In this document: in pieces, positions 8,799 through 15,859 of the stretch
How the letters are laid out: every line of letters starts with the position of its first letter
Numbering within the stretch: position 1 is the stretch's first letter
Translations under genes and position numbers: made by a program
Notes under the pieces: model-generated
What the model saw: the letters and a program-made list of their open reading frames with translations, nothing else
Databases searched by the model: none
Told to the model about the DNA's origin: nothing
Origin: CAYUIS01 sp964444825
GTDB taxonomy: Bacteria; Chloroflexota; Anaerolineae; B4-G1
Length of the DNA stretch: 58,691 nucleotides
Reading direction: 5' to 3'
Assembly (NCBI GenBank): GCA_964444825.1
Contig: CAYUIS010000011.1
Span: 1-58,691, forward strand

Positions 8799-10226
8799 AT
8801 GACTGAACTGACTGAACGATTGGTGGAAATCTGTGGACCGCGTCGCGTGTCAGACCGAATGGCAGACCGGATTTGCCACACGAGGGATTGTGGTCCCTCG
8901 CCAGGAGGCGTGCCTGCGGTGGTCGTGCGGCCTCAGAATACCGATGAAGTGACGGCGATTGTTAGACTGGCCAACGAACTAGAGACGCCCATCTTTATCT
9001 GGGGTCGCTCCACGACCTTTATCGGTGCGGGAGTGCCGGAAGGGTGTATCCTGCTGGCATTGGACCTGATGAACCAGATCAAGAGAATCGACTTTGACAA
9101 CCAGGTTGTCACCGTGCAACCTGGCGCGGTGTGGCACGCCGTGGATACCGAGTTGAACAAGCACGGCTGGGAGTTGGCCGTGGCTGGTCCTGGGGGGATG
9201 TTCTCGTGCACGATCGGCGGCTGCGTGGCTTACAATGCCGTACCCCACGGAATCACCGAGTACGGGATGACGGGTGACCAGGTTGTGTGCCTGGAGGTCG
9301 TGCTTCCTAACGGCGAGACAATCAAAACCGGCTCAGCAGCCAACGTTGCTGCCGGCGGCCTGGCTTTTGAGCGCTACGCCAACGGGCCAGATATAACGGG
9401 CCTCTTTATCGGCGCTTGTGGCACCCTGGGGATTATCACCGAGGTGACCTTTCGCATCCGTCGCGTGCCTCCTGCCGAGCGTTTCCTCTTCTATGCTTTT
9501 GATGACTATACCAAGACCGTGGACGCTGCACAGGCCGTTCAAACTCAGGATGCGGCTACCTTTATGATCGGTCTGTTCGGTGGCCCCAATCCGGTGGGCA
9601 TTGAAGGCGATGGATTTCTTCACATCATCATCCGTGACAATCCACTGGCTGCCGAGGAGCGGCGGAGTATTGCTGCCGCCATATGCGAGTCGTTTGGGGG
9701 ACGGCCTCAGGACTGGCACGCTACTGAGAGCTATTGGGTAGGGCACATGTATTCTTGGCTGCGCAACTTTGCCCCCGAGACCTATTACAGCCATCGTCCA
9801 TATGGTGCGCCGGAAATGGCTGGTTTTGTTCCTACCCTGAAAGTGAAGGACGCGATCCGCTACCTGCGCGACTATGAGGAGTCCCATCGCGAGGAGTTCG
9901 CCCGTCTGGATGTCAGGATCAAGTGTTATGATGTTTACTTTTCGCGCAACGGTGCTTTTCTGTGGATTGACACCTTGTATCCAGAGCAGGATGCCGCAGC
10001 CTGGCAATACGGGATTGACCTACGGGCTACCTATGCCGAGGATCTGTGCAATCAGTTTATGTCACCTGGAGGTGTTCTGCAGGCCCTGGCGCCGATCATT
10101 ATGCCCAAGTTGGGGCCGGGTTTTGAGTTTCTCAAGTTTCTCAAAGCACAACTTGACCCCAACTATATACTAAATCCCGGCGTGCTGCTACTGCAGCCTG
10201 AGGAAATGCAGGAGATAGCCAAGTGA
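8799..10226 (+). CDS. FAD-linked oxidase (GlcD-like, PCMH-type FAD domain)
   Basis: A 475-aa flavoenzyme. Residues about 35-215 form the FAD-binding PCMH fold, seen in the diphosphate-binding stretch TPIFIWGRSTTFIGAGV and in GGMFSCTIGGCVAYNA. The rest resembles the glycolate/lactate oxidase cap domain and ends in NPGVLL, as in GlcD. I chose ATG 8799 because AAGGAGAG lies upstream at suitable distance; an in-frame TTG at 8769 has no such signal. Its stop overlaps the GTG of the Fe-S protein (GTGA), so the two subunits are made together, like GlcD with GlcF. It probably oxidises a hydroxy-acid or related small substrate and passes electrons to the Fe-S protein. The substrate is unknown. Confidence 0.82.
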   Translation: MTELTERLVEICGPRRVSDRMADRICHTRDCGPSPGGVPAVVVRPQNTDEVTAIVRLANELETPIFIWGRSTTFIGAGVPEGCILLALDLMNQIKRIDFDNQVVTVQPGAVWHAVDTELNKHGWELAVAGPGGMFSCTIGGCVAYNAVPHGITEYGMTGDQVVCLEVVLPNGETIKTGSAANVAAGGLAFERYANGPDITGLFIGACGTLGIITEVTFRIRRVPPAERFLFYAFDDYTKTVDAAQAVQTQDAATFMIGLFGGPNPVGIEGDGFLHIIIRDNPLAAEERRSIAAAICESFGGRPQDWHATESYWVGHMYSWLRNFAPETYYSHRPYGAPEMAGFVPTLKVKDAIRYLRDYEESHREEFARLDVRIKCYDVYFSRNGAFLWIDTLYPEQDAAAWQYGIDLRATYAEDLCNQFMSPGGVLQALAPIIMPKLGPGFEFLKFLKAQLDPNYILNPGVLLLQPEEMQEIAK

Positions 10227-11425
10227 GCATGGATACAAAGAACCCACAGAGTACCACGAAACGGCACATCGATGCGTTTGAGGATGTCATATATAGCTGC
10301 AATCGGTGTGGTCAGTGCTTTGACGTGAGCTGGCTGGGCACGGGGTACGACCGCTGTCCCGCCTACAAGCATGGGTTGTTCGAAAGCTATGGAGCCCGTG
10401 GAAAGTTCAACATCGCTCGGGCTTTGGTGGACGGAGTGATCGACTATGACGCGGATATCGCCGAGCGGGTGTACGCTTGCACCGACTGTCGGGCTTGTGC
10501 TGCCTATTGCTTCAAGTTTCTGGACACAGTCAAGGTCTTCCGGGCGCTCAAGGCGGACCTGGCTGAGCGTGACTTGCTGCCGACCAATTTTGGCGCGGCG
10601 GTGTCTGAGGATAGCGCTCTGGCTCGTGAGCACAACGTCTATGACGCATCTCACGCCGAGCGGCTAGACTGGTTGCCCAGCGGAGCTCGGGTAGACGCGC
10701 CGGCTGACACGGTCTTTTTCGTGGGGTGCACGGCCGCGTTTGTGCGTCACAATATGGCCATAGATACCTGGGAGATACTGAACAAGGCCAAGGCAGACTT
10801 TACCGTGTTGGGTGACGAATGGTGCTGTGGCCATCCGTATCTCGAAGCTGGCCTGCTGGACGAGGCCCGCCAGGTGATGGAGCACAACATCGAACGGATC
10901 GTTTCGCTCGGGGCGAACAAGGTGGTCTTTAACTGCCCGGGCTGCCTTCAGACATTCAAGACGGACGCGCCCGAGTTGCTCGGCTATCGTCTTCCCTTCG
11001 AATCAGTCCATATCCTGGAGGAGATCGATACCCTGGTGGAGGAGGGGAGGGTAGAGTTCAAAGTGCATCTGCCAAAGGCTGTGGTCACTTACCACGATCC
11101 CTGCCCGTTGGGAAGAGGGCTGGGTGTGTACGATGCTCCTCGTGAAGTGTTACAGGCCATTCCTGGCTTGCGCTTGGTCGAGATGCCCCGTCACGGTGAG
11201 GATGCTTTCTGCTGCGGCGCAGGTGGCCTGATCCGCTACGATTATGCTGAGAGCGCCGCCGAAAGTGGCTCCGATCGCTTGCGTGAGGCCGAATCGACTG
11301 GTGCTGACACCCTGGTGACGGCGTGCCCGGCCTGTCTGATGCAGTTCCAGCAGGTACGCAACCAGTTGCGCAGTCGACTCAAGGTAGTGGACATTACCCA
11401 ATTGATCAACTCGCAGATGCGCTAA
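10223..11425 (+). CDS. Fe-S oxidoreductase with two CCG domains (GlcF/HdrD-like)
   Basis: A 400-aa electron-transfer subunit. The N terminus has cysteine clusters CNRCGQC and CTDCRACAAYC, consistent with two [4Fe-4S] sites though with irregular spacing. Two CCG (cysteine-rich) domains follow: one around EWCCGHPYLEAG and FNCPGCLQTF, the other around FCCGAGGLIRYD and TACPACLMQF. Such proteins pair with FAD oxidases and hand electrons on to quinones or heterodisulfides. The GTG start overlaps the oxidase stop by 4 nt. No membrane segment is seen. Confidence 0.85.
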   Translation: MSMDTKNPQSTTKRHIDAFEDVIYSCNRCGQCFDVSWLGTGYDRCPAYKHGLFESYGARGKFNIARALVDGVIDYDADIAERVYACTDCRACAAYCFKFLDTVKVFRALKADLAERDLLPTNFGAAVSEDSALAREHNVYDASHAERLDWLPSGARVDAPADTVFFVGCTAAFVRHNMAIDTWEILNKAKADFTVLGDEWCCGHPYLEAGLLDEARQVMEHNIERIVSLGANKVVFNCPGCLQTFKTDAPELLGYRLPFESVHILEEIDTLVEEGRVEFKVHLPKAVVTYHDPCPLGRGLGVYDAPREVLQAIPGLRLVEMPRHGEDAFCCGAGGLIRYDYAESAAESGSDRLREAESTGADTLVTACPACLMQFQQVRNQLRSRLKVVDITQLINSQMR

Positions 11426-11455
11426 GCTCATGCGGGCTATCCCCAGGAGTGATCG

Positions 11456-11533
11456 ATGAACTTGTTCTCGCGCGGATACCGGCTCGATCCGATCCCCAAA
11501 TGGTCTGGGGCATATGCCGGAGCCTTGTTCTAG
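11456..11533 (+). CDS. Candidate 25-aa small ORF between Fe-S protein and GcvT-like gene
   Basis: ATG 11456 follows AGGAG with 6-nt spacing and runs for 25 codons to TAG at 11531-11533. A second strong AGGAGG for the GcvT-like gene comes directly after. The peptide begins MNLFSRGYRL and has no family I recognise. It could be a leader peptide or chance; the good ribosome-binding site is the only support. Confidence 0.25.
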   Translation: MNLFSRGYRLDPIPKWSGAYAGALF

Positions 11534-11548
11534 AGGAGGAAAGTTGCT

Positions 11549-12664
11549 ATGAAACGTTCTCCGTTCTTCTACGACATCGTCGCTCAGGACCCCATCATGG
11601 CGGCCGTACAAGGTTGGGAGGTGCCCAGCCAGTTTACTACCCCGGAAGAAGAGCATCGAGCTGTGCGAGAACGGGCCGGCATGTTCGACTGGTCGACTAC
11701 GGGTGAGTTTGAGGTACAAGGACCCGACGCACTTGCCCTTGTCCAAAAGCTCATAGTCAATGATGTTTCCCAAATGCCCATCCATCGTGTGCTGTATACC
11801 TCGATTCTGGGAGAGGATGGGGGCATACGATCCGATATCACCGTCTACCGCCTGGGGCAGGATCACTATATGCTGATGACAGCCTGGGGCTCCAATGCAG
11901 CCAATGAGCGGCCAGAGTTCGAGCTTCTCTTGGAGCAGGGCAAGGGGATGCAGGCGGTGATTACCGACGTCTCCTCTGGCTCGGGCCTGGTGGCGATTCA
12001 GGGACCTCGTTCAAGAGACCTGTTGACCGAGCTGACCGACGCTGACCTTGATGGGTTGGAGTATATGTGGGCTACGTCAGCTCTGGTCGCCGGCATCCGG
12101 GCGCTTGTATCACGGACCGGTTATACCGGCGAACTTGGATACGAGGTGCTTTTCCCCGCCGAACATGCGCACGACTTTTGGACCGCCGTACTCGGGTCCG
12201 GTGAGAAATACGGATTGACGTTGTGTGGTATGACAGCCGCCTTTAGCCTGCGCATGGAGAAGGGATACATCATGCGCTTTGATTTCGCTGGCGGGCGGAC
12301 ACCCTACGAGGTGGGATTGGGCTGGACCGTGAAACTCGACAAGGGCGACTTTATCGGTAGGCAGGCGTTGGTTGAGCGGAAGGAAACCGGCTTTACGGAA
12401 AAGTTGATGTCGCTGGTGGTCCGAGACGGGTACGTTCCGGCGACGGGTGACGTCATCCTGGCGGATGGGAATCCGGTAGGCTATGTGACCAGCGGGGCGT
12501 TCGGCTACACGCTGAACGCAGCGCTGGCTATGGGATACGTGCCGCTCCGCCTGGCTGAGTCCGGCACCGAAGTGGTCGTCCAGGACGGAGAGGGCAAGCT
12601 TCACCCTGCATCGGTGGAGAAGCGGCCACTATATGACCCTGAGGAACGGCGACTGCGTGCCTAG
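11549..12664 (+). CDS. GcvT-family aminomethyltransferase/demethylase
   Basis: A 371-aa protein of the folate-dependent GcvT fold (GcvT, DmdA, sarcosine and dimethylglycine oxidase C-domains). Landmarks are RAGMFDWSTTGEFEVQGPDA near residue 45, VLYTSILGEDGGIRSDITVYRL, SRTGYTGELGYEV and the C-terminal barrel with GYVTSGAFGYTLNAALAMGYV. The start has GAGGAGGAAAG upstream. Glycine-cleavage partners (GcvH, GcvP) are absent here, so a role in glycine cleavage is unlikely. More probable is methyl or aminomethyl transfer from the cluster's substrate to tetrahydrofolate. DMSP demethylase has similar length, but no evidence singles it out. Confidence 0.82.
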   Translation: MKRSPFFYDIVAQDPIMAAVQGWEVPSQFTTPEEEHRAVRERAGMFDWSTTGEFEVQGPDALALVQKLIVNDVSQMPIHRVLYTSILGEDGGIRSDITVYRLGQDHYMLMTAWGSNAANERPEFELLLEQGKGMQAVITDVSSGSGLVAIQGPRSRDLLTELTDADLDGLEYMWATSALVAGIRALVSRTGYTGELGYEVLFPAEHAHDFWTAVLGSGEKYGLTLCGMTAAFSLRMEKGYIMRFDFAGGRTPYEVGLGWTVKLDKGDFIGRQALVERKETGFTEKLMSLVVRDGYVPATGDVILADGNPVGYVTSGAFGYTLNAALAMGYVPLRLAESGTEVVVQDGEGKLHPASVEKRPLYDPEERRLRA

Positions 12665-12746
12665 TCCGGCTCGGGCGGTGGCTATGTGCTCCTCAGGTTG
12701 TTCCGAGGTAGAGGGACGGGGCGATCTGTACGGTGAGTGAGGTAGA

Positions 12747-12764
12747 TATAGACGGGCGTCTATA
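12747..12764. repeat. Short palindrome upstream of LysM gene
   Basis: TATAGAC and GTCTATA flank a 4-nt GGGC centre, a perfect 7-bp inverted repeat about 50 bp upstream of the LysM promoter. It could be an operator or a small hairpin ending the previous operon. The rest of 12665-12813 holds nothing I recognise. Confidence 0.35.
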
Positions 12765-12813
12765 GAATCTCGCCCGCCAGGAATAGGCGTACAGGTAAGA
12801 ATGGTCTGAGCGC

Positions 12814-12842
12814 TTGACGCCACTTCATAATTGTGGTACAGT
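12814..12842 (+). promoter_or_regulatory. Promoter of the LysM lipoprotein gene, extended -10
   Basis: TTGACG at 12814-12819, a 17-bp spacer and TACAGT at 12837-12842 with TGTGG immediately before. The 11-base extended -10 is identical to that at 25-35. The start codon lies about 50 nt downstream. Confidence 0.65.
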
Positions 12843-12893
12843 ACTGTGGTATTGAGAATATAGGCTTTTACATCAAGGAAGGAGGAGGAGACA

Positions 12894-13580
12894 ATGAAGA
12901 GAATCCGACTCTCTTTGCCTCTGGGCGTACTGGTTCTGCTGGTCGTATTGAGCCTGCTGACTGGATGTTTCAAAGCAGCAGCTCCGGATGTTGAGGATAC
13001 GCCTGCGGGTCAGGCACAGGTTGATCAGCCAGAGGAGGGAACCCCCGATATGGTGGCTACTGCGATGGCAGAGTCGACTCGGGTTGCCGAAGCGAGTGAG
13101 CCGACGGTTGGGCCGGAAGCACCTGAGGCAGAGCCGACCGCTACTCCTGAGCCACCTACAGCCACGCCACCTCCTCCCCCGACAAACACCCCTGTCGCTG
13201 CCGCCACTTTTACGCCAGCTCCTAGCTCCCCGACGGCGACGCCTGCGCCCGTGAGTGCGGGACAGCACACGGTCCAAGCAGGGGAGAACCTGTTCCGGAT
13301 TGCACTGCGCTACAACACTACGGTTGACGCTATAGCCAACGCCAATGGGATCGCTAACCCCAGTCTGGTGTACGTGGGACAGGTCTTGACCGTTCCTGGG
13401 GCAGGCAGCCAACCACCGACCACAACCGGGACCGGCGGGACCACCTACGTGGTACAACCCGGTGACAATCTGTTTCGTATCGCGCTGCGCTACAATATGG
13501 GTTACCTGTACCTGGCTCAGTACAACGGCATTGCCAATCCCGCCAGCATCCGCGTGGGGCAGGTATTGCGTATTCCGTAG
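12894..13580 (+). CDS. Lipoprotein with two LysM domains
   Basis: A 228-aa exported protein. A hydrophobic signal ends in LLTGC, so Cys25 is the lipidation site. Residues about 30-120 are a Pro/Thr/Ala-rich spacer with repeats of the TATPEP and TPTNTP kind, typical of Chloroflexota cell-surface proteins. Two LysM domains follow (about 122-168 and 184-228), both containing the LFRIALRYN motif, which bind peptidoglycan or related glycans. AAGGAGGAGGAG precedes the ATG. The gene has its own promoter and terminator, so it is probably monocistronic. No catalytic domain is present; a wall-binding or scaffolding role is likely. Confidence 0.88.
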   Translation: MKRIRLSLPLGVLVLLVVLSLLTGCFKAAAPDVEDTPAGQAQVDQPEEGTPDMVATAMAESTRVAEASEPTVGPEAPEAEPTATPEPPTATPPPPPTNTPVAAATFTPAPSSPTATPAPVSAGQHTVQAGENLFRIALRYNTTVDAIANANGIANPSLVYVGQVLTVPGAGSQPPTTTGTGGTTYVVQPGDNLFRIALRYNMGYLYLAQYNGIANPASIRVGQVLRIP

Positions 13581-13609
13581 CGCCTGGCAAGTTTGTGATA
13601 GCTAGTTAA

Positions 13610-13645
13610 GAGCCGTGGGGACCCCCCACGGCTCCTTGTTTATTC
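13610..13645 (+). terminator. Rho-independent terminator after LysM gene
   Basis: GAGCCGTGGGG (13610-13620) pairs with CCCCACGGCTC (13624-13634) across a 3-nt loop, an 11-bp stem followed by CTTGTTTATTC. Confidence 0.8.
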
Positions 13646-13654
13646 TCTGTTGGA

Positions 13655-14440
13655 ATGATCACCAGCCATAGAAACGACAGGGTCAGGCATGTACGGGCGC
13701 TGCAGAGTCGGCGGCGTCTCCGTCAGCGTGAGCGGCTGCTTGTCTTTGAAGGAGTGCGTCTGGTTGAGGAGGCTGCCCGAGTAGGTGTTCCCCCCGATTT
13801 CGTGTTCCATACTGTAGGGGCAGATACCTCTGAGGGTGGGCGAATCGGCCAAGTCCTGCGGTCGCTGCGCGAGGTGGGCGTTCCCTGTTTTGCTGTGAGC
13901 GAATCGGTGATGACCGCCTGTTCTGAGACGAAAAGCCCTCAAGGCATCCTGGCGGTGATCCCTGTCCCTGATCTGCCACAACCAGAGCGGCCCACCTTTA
14001 CCCTCATTCTTGATCGCGTGCGCGACCCGGGTAATCTAGGGACCATTCTTCGCACGGCCCTGGCGACGGGGGTAGAGCGGGCGATACTAGCGCCCGGCAC
14101 GGTTGATGGCAGCAATCCCAAAGTCGTGCGGGCTGCTATGGGAGCGCATCTGCGGCTTCCGTTGATCACGCTCAAATGGGAGGCGATCGCTGAGACTGTT
14201 GCGGGTTCTGATGTGTGGCTGGCTGCACCGGGCGGTGGTACGCACTATACGGATACGGACTGGACGCGGCCGGTATCCATTATCGTGGGGGGTGAGGCCG
14301 CTGGGGCGGGCGATAAGGCCGAGGCGCTCGCGCAAGGACGGGTGTCTATTCCTATGGCCGAGGGAGTCGAGTCGTTGAACACCGCGGTGGCGACGGCCGT
14401 GCTCTTGTACGAGGTGATGAGGCAGAGGATCGTCGCGTAG
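13655..14440 (+). CDS. TrmH/SpoU-family RNA 2'-O-methyltransferase
   Basis: A 261-aa SAM-dependent methyltransferase of the knotted SPOUT fold, acting on tRNA or 23S rRNA. An N-terminal substrate-binding domain (residues about 1-100) precedes the catalytic domain. Motif 1 is VRDPGNLGTILRTALATG, motif 2 is IIVGGEAAGAG and motif 3 is SIPMAEGVESLNTAVATAVLLYE. Length and layout match the TsnR/RlmB-like group often found just upstream of pheST. Start ATG 13655 precedes the family-typical SHRNDRVRHVRAL. Confidence 0.85.
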   Translation: MITSHRNDRVRHVRALQSRRRLRQRERLLVFEGVRLVEEAARVGVPPDFVFHTVGADTSEGGRIGQVLRSLREVGVPCFAVSESVMTACSETKSPQGILAVIPVPDLPQPERPTFTLILDRVRDPGNLGTILRTALATGVERAILAPGTVDGSNPKVVRAAMGAHLRLPLITLKWEAIAETVAGSDVWLAAPGGGTHYTDTDWTRPVSIIVGGEAAGAGDKAEALAQGRVSIPMAEGVESLNTAVATAVLLYEVMRQRIVA

Positions 14441-14441
14441 C

Positions 14442-14470
14442 TTGACAAAACGGGGCTTCTGCGGGATAAT
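14442..14470 (+). promoter_or_regulatory. Near-consensus promoter for the pheS T-box transcript
   Basis: TTGACA at 14442-14447, a 17-bp spacer and GATAAT at 14465-14470. It starts directly after the stop of the methyltransferase gene and would start transcription just ahead of the T-box leader. Confidence 0.8.
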
Positions 14471-14489
14471 GCCTTTCAATACTAGAAAT

Positions 14490-14765
14490 GGCGATGACGG
14501 AGAAGAGTAGGCAGAGGGAGCCCGCCAGGGAGGTGGGGCCGTGGACTGAGATCCCCACTCGGAGAAAGCCTGCCAAAGTTCGCTCCTGAGCTGACGGGTG
14601 AAACTGGGTGACCAGCAAGTAGCCCGCTCCGCAGGCCCAGCGTTAGCGGGGTAGCCGATCGCGTCCACGGACGCCGCCGGCAACTTGAGAGGGCTCCATC
14701 TGGAGCCAAGCGGGGTGGTACCGCGGGAGTAGGCGCTCCCGTCCCTAGGGACGGGAGCGTTTCTG
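14490..14765 (+). promoter_or_regulatory. T-box riboswitch, tRNA-Phe responsive, upstream of pheS
   Basis: A tRNA-sensing leader. The T-box core, AGCGGGGTGGTACCGCG (about 14709-14724), is nearly the consensus. In Stem I the AGTA of the specifier-loop 5' side is at 14506-14509, the helix above it pairs GGCAG (from 14510) with CTGCC (to 14574), and the basal helix pairs CGGAG (14498-14502) with CTCCTG (14583-14588). The loop's 3' side then exposes TTC at 14579-14581, a Phe codon, matching the pheS gene that follows. A strong terminator lies at 14734-14759. Uncharged tRNA-Phe would stabilise the antiterminator and let pheST be transcribed. Confidence 0.92.
14734..14763 (+). terminator. Intrinsic terminator of the T-box switch
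   Basis: CGCTCCCGTCC (14734-14744) pairs with GGACGGGAGCG (14749-14759) over a CTAG loop, followed by TTTC. It is the off-state structure that competes with the antiterminator. Confidence 0.88.
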
Positions 14766-14810
14766 ATTGTAGATACATTGTGCTTGATTATTGATGAGGA
14801 GACCATCGTT

Positions 14811-15833
14811 ATGTTGGATCAACTAGGACAACTGGAAAAGGAAGCCCTGGCTGCACTAGAGACCGTGGAGGATACCGAGGGCATGAACGCCTGGAATCGG
14901 CGCTACCTGGGGAAAAAGGGAGCGCTCCCACCACTACTGCGGTCTGTCCGTGAACTGCCCAAGGAGGAACGTCCGGCCTTTGGGCAGGCGGCCAATGAGG
15001 TCAAGACTCACCTGGAGACGGCCCTTGAGGCGCGGGCCGAGGCGCTGCGGCAGCAGGAGATACAGCGTGATTTGGAGCGAGAAGCCCTGGATGTCACCTT
15101 GCCGGGCCGTCCCATAGGGCCGGGGCATCTTCACATCACCACCAAGACGCTGCGCCAGATCTATGCTATCTTTGCTGAGATGGGTTTCCAGGTTTACGAA
15201 TCCCCCGACGTCGAGACCGACGAGATGAACTTTGAGCTGTTGAATATGCCTCCCCACCATCCGGCTCGCGATATGTGGGATACCTTTTGGATCAGCGATG
15301 AGTTGCTCCTGCGCACGCACACCTCACCAGGGCAGATTCGGGTGATGCGCGAGTATTGCCCTGAACCTATTCGCGTCATTCTGCCTGGAAAATGCTATCG
15401 CTACGAGCAGATCACCGCCCGCTCTGAGCACCAGTTCTACCAGGTGGAAGGTCTAGCAGTGGGGCATGGCATCACGATGGCCGACCTGGTCAGTACGTTG
15501 ACCGAGTTTGCACGTAGGTTCTATGGGCCGGAGCGCCAGGTGCGTATCCGGGGATCCTACTTTCCGTTCACCGAACCCAGCATCGAGGTGGATATGGATT
15601 GTATTCTGTGCGCTGGGCAGGGTTGCCGGGTGTGCAGGTATAGCGGCTGGTTGGAGATCGCGGGGGCAGGGATGGTACACCCTGTTGTATTGGCAAACGG
15701 TGGCTACGATCCTGACGAATGGAGTGGGTTCGCTTTCGGTCCAGGCGTCGAGCGGCCTGCTATGCTCAAGTACGGCATTGACGATATCCGTCTGTTCTAT
15801 AGCAACGATTTGCGATTCCTGCGCCAGTTCTAG
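14811..15833 (+). CDS. pheS: Phenylalanyl-tRNA synthetase alpha subunit
   Basis: A 340-aa class II aminoacyl-tRNA synthetase subunit that charges tRNA-Phe as an alpha2beta2 enzyme with PheT. It has an N-terminal coiled-coil tRNA-binding region (residues about 1-90) and the catalytic core. LLRTHTSPGQIRVM is the motif-2 region, HQFYQVEGLAVG binds Phe and FGPGVERPAMLKYGIDDIR is motif 3. A Cys cluster (CILCAGQGCRVC) usual for this family is present. I chose ATG 14811 because GAGGAG lies about 10 nt upstream; an in-frame alternative at 14778 lies close to the T-box terminator. It is controlled by the T-box leader. Confidence 0.96.
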   Translation: MLDQLGQLEKEALAALETVEDTEGMNAWNRRYLGKKGALPPLLRSVRELPKEERPAFGQAANEVKTHLETALEARAEALRQQEIQRDLEREALDVTLPGRPIGPGHLHITTKTLRQIYAIFAEMGFQVYESPDVETDEMNFELLNMPPHHPARDMWDTFWISDELLLRTHTSPGQIRVMREYCPEPIRVILPGKCYRYEQITARSEHQFYQVEGLAVGHGITMADLVSTLTEFARRFYGPERQVRIRGSYFPFTEPSIEVDMDCILCAGQGCRVCRYSGWLEIAGAGMVHPVVLANGGYDPDEWSGFAFGPGVERPAMLKYGIDDIRLFYSNDLRFLRQF

Positions 15834-15859
15834 GCGATCAGACGACAAGGAGAGAACAA

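Noticed and set aside
11549..12664. Glycine cleavage GcvT or DMSP demethylase as firm calls
   Set aside because: No gcvH or gcvP neighbours, and no residue-level evidence for DMSP; only the GcvT fold is supported.
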